6,136 nt of DNA from Pelomonas sp963992225 (GTDB lineage: Bacteria; Pseudomonadota; Gammaproteobacteria; Burkholderiales; Burkholderiaceae_C): contig CAXDTK010000305.1 of assembly GCA_963992225.1 (NCBI GenBank), positions 1 to 6,136 of the forward strand, read 5' to 3'. The position numbers were made by a program, and so were the translations under genes. A model generated the notes under the pieces. That model saw nothing but the letters and a program-made list of their open reading frames with translations, searched no databases and was not told the DNA's origin. The stretch's first letter is position 1. Every line of letters starts with the position of its first letter. This document shows positions 1 through 4,227 of this stretch, one piece after another.

Positions 1-4
1 GCCT

Positions 5-29
5 TCTTCGGCAGCGTCAGATGTGTATA
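5..29 (+). other. Nextera read-1 adapter remnant (not genomic)
   Basis: These 25 bases match the Nextera/Tn5 read-1 adapter (it begins TCGTCGGCAGCGTC and continues AGATGTGTATA) with a single mismatch at position 7. The expected end of the adapter, AGAGACAG, would cover 30-37, but the bases there match poorly (CTCGTCTG), so this looks like untrimmed low-quality read sequence. Native DNA therefore begins somewhere between 30 and 38. Any gene reading into the first ~37 bases is artificially extended. Confidence 0.93.
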
Positions 30-36
30 CTCGTCT

Positions 37-738
37 GGCGTCGGGGGGCGGGGCGGCGTGCAGGGCCTCGATCAGGCCCAGCACCGGTTGAAGTCGGAAG
101 TCCAGCTCGGCCCGCAGCGCGCGCTGCACGTCGGCCCAGAAGCGGGCGCGCCAGCGCAGCGGGTCGGCGGCGTGGTGGGTCTCGGCGCGGCGCGTCAGCA
201 GCGCCGGCAGGCCGGCCAGGCCCTGGCGTTCCTGCGCCTGCAAGGCCTGCTCGAACACCGCATCCAGCTGGGCCAGCCGGGCCAGCGCGCCGCTGGCCTC
301 GGCCAGCCGTGGCCGCAGCCGCTCGCGCAGGCTGGCCACGCGGGCGGCCATGCCGCGCTGGCGCTGGGCGTGGTGCAGGCGGTAGGGCGCCAGCAGGTCG
401 GCCAGCGGCACGCCCGCGGGCGCGGGCTGGGCGGACTCGTGCGCCAGCAGCGCGTCGTCGAAGGCGCCCAGCAGCTCGGCCTGCAGCCGCTCCAGCGCGG
501 CCTGCGCCCAGGCCGCGGCGTCGGCGCGGGCCGGCGCGTCGACGCCCTGGGCCGGCGGCGCGGCCAGCACCTGCGACAGCCCGATGGCGTCTGCCCAGCC
601 CAGCCCCGCGCCCAGGCGCTGGGCCAGCGGCGCGGCCGGCGCCGGGGCGACGCCCCATTGCAGCAGCAGCCGGGCCAGCGGCTGGGGCGCGGCATGGCCC
701 GTCGTCCCGGCGGGGGGCTGCTGAAGGGTGGCTTGCAT
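37..738 (-). CDS. DUF3348-like protein, 3' end cut by the contig edge
   Basis: The frame is open from an ATG at 736-738 (reverse strand) to the left contig end, giving about 234 native residues with no stop before the adapter. The protein is alanine/leucine/arginine-rich and looks all-helical, with no signal peptide or membrane segment. It resembles the DUF3348 family of Betaproteobacteria as I remember it: an N-terminal LAQRLGAGLGWADAIGLS segment (residues 38-55), a central LLAPYRLHHAQRQ segment (115-127), and a C-terminal block with FEQALQAQERQGL (162-174) and AELDFRLQPVLGLIEAL (210-226). Family members end soon after that last motif, so probably only a few residues are missing. The function is unknown. 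In relatives I recall neighbours encoding DUF802, DUF2894 and OmpA-like proteins, which would lie off the left end here. It is divergent from the dmeF-like gene. Only weak ribosome-binding sequence (GAGCAG) precedes the ATG. The frame choice rests on motif recognition and on the implausible GC-shadow character of the other frames. Confidence 0.77.
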
Positions 739-781
739 GCGGAAAAGGCTGCTCGGTGGCCGAGCGGGAAAAAAGGGCGAG

Positions 782-787
782 ATTTTA
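782..787 (-). promoter_or_regulatory. Candidate -10 box for the DUF3348-like gene
   Basis: On the reverse strand, TAAAAT (5 of 6 to TATAAT) sits in one of the few AT-rich stretches of the 114-bp divergent gap. It would give a leader of roughly 35-40 nt before the ATG at 738. No convincing -35 hexamer lies 16-18 bp upstream, so this is a weak call. Confidence 0.3.
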
Positions 788-791
788 GTGA

Positions 792-816
792 CTGCCCCGC
801 TGACCGCGGGCGGCAG
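792..816 (+). repeat. GC inverted repeat in the divergent promoter region
   Basis: CCCGC (796-800) and GCGGG (806-810) form a perfect 5-bp stem around TGACC. It extends outward by CTGC (792-795) pairing with GCAG (813-816) across a 2-nt bulge. It lies 37 bp before the dmeF-like start. It could be an operator or a leader hairpin, but in DNA this GC-rich a chance dyad is possible. Confidence 0.35.
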
Positions 817-852
817 CACCAGCGCGGCGAGCGGCCGACGCAGAATCACGCC

Positions 853-1836
853 ATGCAATCCCACGACCTCGCCGAATGGCGCCACGACCACCTCTTCGAC
901 AGCGGCAACATCGCCGGCGAACGCAGCACTCGGCGCGTGATGTGGATCACCGCCGCGATGATGCTGATCGAGATCGCGGCCGGCTGGTACTACAACTCCA
1001 TGGCCCTGCTGGCCGACGGCTGGCACATGAGCAGCCATGTGGTGGCCATCGGCCTGAGCGCCTTTGCCTACGCCGCCGCCCGCAAGCATGCCGGCGACCC
1101 GCGCTTTGCCTTCGGCACCTGGAAGATGGAGGTGCTGGGGGGCTTCGCCAGCGCCGTCTTCCTGATGGTCATCGCGGCGCTGATGGTCTGGGGCTCGGTG
1201 GAACGGCTGCTCAACCCCGAGGCCATCCATTACCCCGAGGCGCTGGCCATCGCGGTGCTGGGCCTGCTCGTCAACCTGGGCTGTGCGCTGATCCTGGGCG
1301 CGGCCCACCATGGCCATGATCACGGGCACCACCACGGACATGACCATGGCCACGGGCACGGGCATGCCCACGGCGACGAGGCGCACGCCCATCACCACGA
1401 CCTCAACCTGAAGTCCGCCTACCTGCACGTGGTGGCCGATGCCGCCACCTCGGTGGCCGCGATCGCCGCGCTGGCCGGCGGCTGGTGGCTGGGCTGGGCC
1501 TGGCTGGACCCGGTCATGGGCATCGTGGGCGCCATCGTCGTGGCGGTCTGGGCCCAGGGGCTGATCCGCGAGACCGGCAAGGTGCTGCTGGACCGCGAGA
1601 TGGACCACCCGGTCGTGGACGAGATCCGCGAGGTGATCGCCGCGCGCGGCGCGGTCAGCCAGACGCTGATCGCCGACCTGCACGTCTGGCGGGTGGGCCG
1701 CGCCACCTATGCCTGCGCGATCAGCGTCGTCACGCACGACGCCGCGCTGACGCCGCGCGAGGTGCGCGCCTGGCTGAGCGTGCACGAGGAGATCGTGCAC
1801 ACCACCATCGAGATCCACCGCTGCGAGGCCTGCTGA
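853..1836 (+). CDS. dmeF: CDF-family cation efflux carrier, DmeF-type (Co2+/Ni2+)
   Basis: This 327-aa inner-membrane protein belongs to the cation diffusion facilitator family, which exports divalent metal ions from the cytoplasm in exchange for protons. The start HDLAEWRHDHLF and the overall layout match DmeF proteins, known for cobalt/nickel efflux in Cupriavidus. Six hydrophobic segments lie near residues 29-45, 50-70, 95-113, 126-150, 186-206 and 211-234. The probable transport site is H58-xxx-H62 in segment 2 (HMSSH) and H192-xxx-D196 in segment 5 (HVVAD). A His-rich loop (about 152-182) joins segments 4 and 5, and a cytoplasmic domain follows from about 240 to 327, ending HRCEAC. The ATG at 853 is chosen because DmeF homologues begin there; the open frame upstream is GC shadow. 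No clear Shine-Dalgarno sequence precedes it. The neighbouring dmeR-type regulator known in some species is not present here. The stop overlaps the next gene's start. The family is certain; Co/Ni specificity is inferred from similarity. Confidence 0.92.
   Translation: MQSHDLAEWRHDHLFDSGNIAGERSTRRVMWITAAMMLIEIAAGWYYNSMALLADGWHMSSHVVAIGLSAFAYAAARKHAGDPRFAFGTWKMEVLGGFASAVFLMVIAALMVWGSVERLLNPEAIHYPEALAIAVLGLLVNLGCALILGAAHHGHDHGHHHGHDHGHGHGHAHGDEAHAHHHDLNLKSAYLHVVADAATSVAAIAALAGGWWLGWAWLDPVMGIVGAIVVAVWAQGLIRETGKVLLDREMDHPVVDEIREVIAARGAVSQTLIADLHVWRVGRATYACAISVVTHDAALTPREVRAWLSVHEEIVHTTIEIHRCEAC
1306..1398 (+). repeat. Histidine-repeat coding tract of dmeF
   Basis: This low-complexity stretch of CAC/CAT, GGC/GGG and GAC codons encodes about 31 residues (152-182), roughly half of them histidine. 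Imperfect units such as GGCCATGATCACGGGCAC and GGACATGACCATGGCCAC recur. In CDF carriers such cytoplasmic His loops are thought to bind or buffer metal. The tract is internal to the gene and likely varies in length between strains. Confidence 0.75.
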
Positions 1837-2957
1837 TGGCCACCGCGGCCTACAGCAACGTCAGCACGGCCGTGGCCGACGTCGAGCTGCGCAACCGTTG
1901 TGGCCGCTGGCTCAACGGTCACCGGCCGCTGCCCAGCATGCGCGAGTCGCTGCTGGCACTGGCCGGGCTGCCCGAGGCGCAGCTGCCGTCCGACGTCTAT
2001 GGCCAGGGCCGCGCGCTGCAGGCCCTGGAGGCCGATGTGGCCGGGCTGCTCGGCAAGCCGGCGGCGCGCTTCATGCACAAGGGCGTGGCGGCGCAGCTGG
2101 CCGCGCTGCGCGTGCACTGCGGCGATGGCGACGGGCCGGTGGCGCTGCACCCGCAGAGCCACATCGCGATCGACGAGGCCGACGCCTTCGAGGCGCTGCT
2201 GGGGCTGCGCGGCCTGCGCATCGGCGCGCCGGACCGGGCGCCCGACGTGGCCGGGCTGCTGGCCTTGGCCGAGCGGCCGGCGGTGGTGGTGGTCGAGCTG
2301 CCGCTGCGCCGCGGCGGCTACCGCCTGCCGGGCTGGGAGGAGCTGGTCGCCATCAGCCGCTGGTGCCGTGCCGCGCGCGTGCCGCTGCACTTCGACGGTG
2401 CCCGGCTGTGGGAGGCCGCGGCCCATTACGACCGGCCGCTGGCGGAGATCGCGGCGCTGGCCGATTCGGTCTACGTGTCGTTCTACAAGGGTCTGGGCGG
2501 CCCGGCGGGCTGCGTGCTGGCCGGCAGCGATGTCTTCATCGCCGCGGTGGGCCCCTGGCAGACGCGCCTGGGCGGCAACGTCCACACGCTGCACCCCTTC
2601 GTGCTGGGGGCGCTGCAAGGCCTGCGCACGCAGCTGCCGCAGATGCCGGCCTACCGGGCGCGGGCGCAGCGGCTGGCGGCCGCGCTGACCGCCGTGCCGG
2701 GCTGGCGCGTGGCGCCCGAGCCGCCGCAGGTCAACGCCTTCCAGCTGCACCTGCCGGTGCCGGCCGAGGCGCTGCGCGAGGGCCTGCTGGCGGTCGCCCG
2801 GCAGGACGGCTTCTGGCTGGGCGGGCGGGCCGTGCCGTCCACCGTGCTGCAGGGCGGCGCGATGCTGGAGGTGGTGATCGGCGACGCAGCGGCGGGCTGG
2901 ACCGATGACGAGGCGGTCGCCGCGCTGCGGCGGGCCTTGGCCCACGCCACGGGCTAG
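1836..2957 (+). CDS. Threonine-aldolase-family PLP enzyme (beta-eliminating lyase-like)
   Basis: This 373-aa cytoplasmic protein has the fold-type I PLP architecture of the L-threonine aldolase / beta-eliminating lyase family, whose aldolases cleave beta-hydroxy amino acids to glycine plus an aldehyde. Visible landmarks: DVYGQGRALQALE near residues 53-65, HFDGARLWEAA (185-195) with D187 expected to hold the pyridine nitrogen, and SVYVSFYKGLGGPAGCVLAG (211-230) with K218 as the expected PLP-binding lysine. The usual S/T-G-T-x-A-N phosphate-loop motif is replaced by MHKGVAAQ (80-87), so this is a divergent subgroup and the true substrate is uncertain. I leave the symbol blank rather than call it ltaE. 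The start ATG overlaps the dmeF stop (TGATG), with GAGG 7 nt upstream, so translational coupling is likely. The gene converges on infA. Nothing in the protein links it to metals. Confidence 0.85.
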   Translation: MATAAYSNVSTAVADVELRNRCGRWLNGHRPLPSMRESLLALAGLPEAQLPSDVYGQGRALQALEADVAGLLGKPAARFMHKGVAAQLAALRVHCGDGDGPVALHPQSHIAIDEADAFEALLGLRGLRIGAPDRAPDVAGLLALAERPAVVVVELPLRRGGYRLPGWEELVAISRWCRAARVPLHFDGARLWEAAAHYDRPLAEIAALADSVYVSFYKGLGGPAGCVLAGSDVFIAAVGPWQTRLGGNVHTLHPFVLGALQGLRTQLPQMPAYRARAQRLAAALTAVPGWRVAPEPPQVNAFQLHLPVPAEALREGLLAVARQDGFWLGGRAVPSTVLQGGAMLEVVIGDAAAGWTDDEAVAALRRALAHATG

Positions 2958-2981
2958 CCGCGGCGTCAGCAACGTCGCACC

Positions 2982-3019
2982 AAAAGCAATCGGCCGCCAG
3001 GCATGCCATGGCGGCCGAT
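2982..3019 (-). terminator. Rho-independent terminator for the infA end
   Basis: A perfect 11-bp inverted repeat (2989-2999 with 3009-3019, arm ATCGGCCGCCA on the plus strand) surrounds a 9-nt loop. Read on the minus strand the stem is followed by TGCTTTT, the U-rich tail expected of an intrinsic terminator, about 36 nt after the infA stop. On the plus strand the stem is followed by CGGGGC, so it would at best hinder transcription from the aldolase gene. It sits in the convergent gap between the two operons. Confidence 0.85.
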
Positions 3020-3055
3020 CGGGGCTGCGGCTCGTCGTGCGAGCGCGCGGGGGCC

Positions 3056-3319
3056 TTACCTGCGGCCGGAGCCACCGCCGGGCGGCGGGCCGGAGCGGCG
3101 CTCCAGGTGGCGGAAGGTGATGCGACCCTTGCTCAGGTCGTAGGGCGACATTTCCAGCGACACGTTGTCGCCGGCGAGGATGCGGATGTGATGCTTGCGC
3201 ATCTTGCCGCCGGTGTAGGCGATGACCTGATGGCCGTTCGTCAGCGTGACGCGAAAGCGCGAGTCGGGCAGGACTTCATGGACCACGCCCTGCATTTCAA
3301 TCAGTTCTTCTTTGGCCAC
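3056..3319 (-). CDS. infA: Translation initiation factor IF-1, second-type paralogue
   Basis: This 87-aa protein has the single OB-fold of IF-1, which binds the A site of the 30S subunit with IF2 and IF3 during initiation. Residues 1-72 align throughout: EELIEMQGVVHEVLPDSRFRV, then NGHQVIAYTGGKMRKHHIRILAGD, then VSLEMSPYDLSKGRITFR. A Gly/Pro/Arg-rich tail (about 73-87) is extra compared with the 72-residue E. coli protein. This longer form matches the second IF-1 found in many Betaproteobacteria besides the one in the ribosomal-protein cluster; no ribosomal-protein genes are next to it here. The start is GTG (317-319 of the 3 kb line, reverse strand): AGAGGAG lies 8 nt upstream and the family sequence begins MAKEE. 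The next in-frame ATG (residue 9) would cut the fold. It is the last gene of a csp-orf72-infA series, 81 nt after the 72-aa gene, and is followed by a terminator. Confidence 0.95.
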   Translation of the reverse strand: MAKEELIEMQGVVHEVLPDSRFRVTLTNGHQVIAYTGGKMRKHHIRILAGDNVSLEMSPYDLSKGRITFRHLERRSGPPPGGGSGRR

Positions 3320-3327
3320 TTATGGGG

Positions 3328-3342
3328 CTCCTCTGAGAGAGG
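3328..3342 (-). promoter_or_regulatory. infA ribosome binding site inside a small hairpin
   Basis: On the minus strand CCTCT (3342-3338), CTC and AGAGG (3334-3330) form a perfect 5-bp, 3-nt-loop inverted repeat. Its 3' arm is part of the Shine-Dalgarno AGAGGAG (3334-3328) serving the GTG start at 3319. If the stem forms it masks most of the binding site. The site itself is clear; the regulatory effect is inferred. Confidence 0.6.
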
Positions 3343-3400
3343 TTGAACGAAAGGCCGCATGGGCGACCTGCCGGCAAGAGGCGCTGCCGCGGCGGCGCCG

Positions 3401-3619
3401 TCAATGACGATGCGCCCAGGCCAGGCCTTCGGTCCTGGCGTAGCGCATGGCGGCCTGCGAGCTGCGGAAGCACGGCGTGAAACGCATGACGCGATCCACG
3501 CTGGCCATGCCGCGACCCGAGCGGATCGACACCAGCGCGTCGAAGCCGCCGCCCTCGCGGGCCTGGGCCATGGGCGAGACCCGGAAACGGCCCACCTCGA
3601 TATTGTTGTTGTTCTGCAT
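3401..3619 (-). CDS. Conserved-looking 72-aa protein of unknown function
   Basis: I cannot assign a named family. The protein runs from an ATG at 3617-3619 to TGA at 3401-3403. It begins MQNNNNIEVGRFRVSP; the middle FDALVSIRSGRGMAS and DRVMRFTP look like short beta strands, and the end SSQAAMRYARTEGLAWAHRH looks like a helix, so a small alpha/beta fold of about 65 residues is plausible. There is no signal peptide or membrane segment; it is basic with one Cys (C50). I recall similar short proteins (GRFRVSP, SIRSG, DRVMRF) in Burkholderiales, but without a function. Evidence for being real: a clean start with AAGAAG about 8 nt upstream, AAC-rich early codons that keep the start unstructured, and a place between csp and infA on the same strand with gaps of 85 and 81 nt. 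A longer in-frame extension exists upstream but crosses the csp stop region and looks non-coding. Co-expression with the two neighbours is inferred. Confidence 0.8.
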   Translation of the reverse strand: MQNNNNIEVGRFRVSPMAQAREGGGFDALVSIRSGRGMASVDRVMRFTPCFRSSQAAMRYARTEGLAWAHRH

Positions 3620-3673
3620 ATGTTGTTCTTCTTGTAGGTGGCCGCCGCGCCGGAATGGCCGGTCGCGGCGGTG

Positions 3674-3692
3674 TGGAGCGCATGGCGCTCCA
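3674..3692 (-). ncRNA. Intercistronic hairpin after csp
   Basis: A perfect 8-bp inverted repeat (TGGAGCGC with GCGCTCCA) surrounds a 3-nt loop, starting 12 nt after the csp stop on the minus strand. No U-tract follows, so it is not a classical intrinsic terminator. It could be a partial terminator, a 3'-end RNase barrier giving csp more mRNA than the downstream genes, or a processing site. Confidence 0.55.
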
Positions 3693-3697
3693 GGGTG

Positions 3698-3716
3698 CGC
3701 ACGTTCAGAGCGTGCG
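3698..3716 (-). repeat. Hairpin spanning the csp stop codon
   Basis: CGCACG (3698-3703) and CGTGCG (3711-3716) form a perfect 6-bp stem with a 7-nt loop that contains the csp TGA (3705-3707). It lies 5 nt from the 8-bp hairpin at 3674-3692, so the csp 3' end would carry two consecutive stems. Part of it is coding sequence, so chance cannot be excluded. Confidence 0.45.
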
Positions 3717-3917
3717 GATGTTGGAAGCCTGCATGCCCTTGGCACCTTGCGTGGCTTCGAATTCGACCTTGGCGCCTTCGGCCAGCGAGCGGAAGCCGCC
3801 GCCGTTCTTGATTTCGCTGTGGTGGGCGAACAGGTCCTTGCCGCCGTTGTCAGGCGTGATGAAGCCGAAGCCCTTGCCGTCGTCGAACCACTTCACGGTA
3901 CCGGTTTGTGTCGTCAT
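3705..3917 (-). CDS. CspA-family cold-shock protein (nucleic-acid chaperone)
   Basis: This 70-aa single cold-shock domain is a cytoplasmic RNA/ssDNA-binding chaperone that melts mRNA secondary structure. It opens MTTQTGTVKWFDDGKGFGFI: W10 and the RNP1-type K15-G-F-G-F-I20 are intact. The RNP2-type segment reads LFAHHSEI (29-36) instead of the classical VFVHFSAI, so H33 replaces the usual third aromatic residue. The domain ends QGAKGMQASNIRTL as in other betaproteobacterial Csp proteins. The ATG at 3915-3917 is chosen because AAGGAAA lies 6 nt upstream and the family begins there; an in-frame extension to 4001 has no family match. The gene is preceded by a long leader with hairpins and followed by orf72 and infA on the same strand. 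Regulation by temperature or by RNA structure is likely from the family and leader but not shown. I do not give a paralogue letter. Confidence 0.95.
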   Translation of the reverse strand: MTTQTGTVKWFDDGKGFGFITPDNGGKDLFAHHSEIKNGGGFRSLAEGAKVEFEATQGAKGMQASNIRTL

Positions 3918-4105
3918 GGTGTTTCCTTTGGAAAATATAAAGATGGATGAAAACCCCCCGCCGGCGTCATGCCATGCGGAGACAGAAACACTCAAGAACA
4001 CTCACCGGGAGTTTGCTGAAGCGAGCCGCTCGCAAGAAGGGCCAGGGGGTGGCCAGCGGGGCTGCAGATAAGACCTTGAGGAAACGGTCTTGTGCGAATC
4101 TATGG
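3918..4105 (-). promoter_or_regulatory. Structured 5' leader of csp
   Basis: About 188 nt lie between the proposed transcription start and the csp ATG, a length similar to the leaders of cold-induced csp mRNAs. On the minus strand it holds, in order: a 6-bp hairpin with 10-nt loop (4091-4070), a 5-bp hairpin (4054-4040, GGCCA/TGGCC), a 5-bp hairpin (4033-4021, GCGAG/CTCGC), an 8-nt direct repeat TGAGTGTT (4004-3997 and 3994-3987), then an AU-rich stretch (TTTATATTTT) and the ribosome binding site. I see no clear match to the E. coli cold box. The extent depends on the promoter call. Confidence 0.5.
3921..3934 (-). promoter_or_regulatory. csp ribosome binding site inside a small hairpin
   Basis: On the minus strand TTTCC-AAA-GGAAA (3934-3922) is a perfect 5-bp inverted repeat with a 3-nt loop, and its loop plus 3' arm is the Shine-Dalgarno AAAGGAAA of csp. 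The same element, AGGAAAC (3927-3921), is exactly complementary to the loop of the upstream leader hairpin at 4070-4091. The binding site is certain; masking and switching are inferred. Confidence 0.6.
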
Positions 4106-4111
4106 GTGCCG

Positions 4112-4120
4112 AATGTAGCA
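4112..4120 (-). promoter_or_regulatory. Candidate extended -10 promoter for csp
   Basis: On the minus strand TGCTACATT fits an extended -10 (TG-n-TACATT, 5 of 6 to TATAAT) and would start transcription near 4105. No good -35 is seen 16-18 bp upstream (CTGCAG region), consistent with an extended -10 type. A TAGATT at 4102-4097 is a weaker alternative. Confidence 0.45.
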
Positions 4121-4144
4121 CAGATGCCGCCGGCCTGCAGCCTG

Positions 4145-4163
4145 CGGCGCCGGGCCGGCGCCG
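4145..4163 (-). repeat. GC-rich hairpin between the M3 peptidase gene and csp
   Basis: CGGCGCCG and CGGCGCCG arms around a GGC centre make a strong stem about 65 nt after the peptidase stop. There is no U-tract on either strand. It may help end or stall the peptidase transcript just before the csp promoter; a near-perfect tandem 11-bp repeat ACCG(C/T)CTTCCG lies beside it at 4179-4200. Confidence 0.35.
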
Positions 4164-4227
4164 AGGGCATGACAAACGACCGCCTTCCGACCGTCTTCCG
4201 GCCGCCGTTTGCCGCGCCGACGCGCCT

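Noticed and set aside
751..765. Perfect 6-bp inverted repeat GCTCGG/CCGAGC, possibly a terminator or part of a tRNA-Ser/Leu D-arm (GGTGGCCGAG).
   Set aside because: No U-tract follows on either strand, it lies just upstream of a start codon, and no acceptor, anticodon or T-arm surrounds it. At most a promoter-region dyad.
17..788. Several Ala/Arg/Pro/Gly-rich frames on both strands in the first 800 bases.
   Set aside because: Compositional shadows of the DUF3348-like gene; one starts inside the sequencing adapter.
58..852. An open frame upstream of and continuous with dmeF that would give a 592-aa protein.
   Set aside because: The extra 265 residues have no family match, overlap the DUF3348-like gene on the other strand, and DmeF homologues start at the ATG at 853. 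It is a GC-rich shadow frame.
1707..2972. A 421-aa open frame on the minus strand opposite the aldolase gene.
   Set aside because: It is Arg/Gln/Gly/His-rich low-complexity translation typical of the antisense of GC-rich genes, and the opposite strand carries clear PLP-enzyme motifs.
3380..3399. GGCGC/GCGCC dyad between the 72-aa gene and infA as a terminator.
   Set aside because: No U-tract, and an A-C mismatch interrupts the stem on the transcribed strand; probably GC-rich chance.
3934..3939. TATATT close to the csp ribosome binding site as a -10 box.
   Set aside because: It would lie only about 7 bp before the Shine-Dalgarno, with no -35, and the extended -10 at 4112-4120 fits better.
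4145..4163. GC hairpin as a definite intrinsic terminator of the peptidase gene.
   Set aside because: Strong stem but no U-tract; kept only as a repeat.
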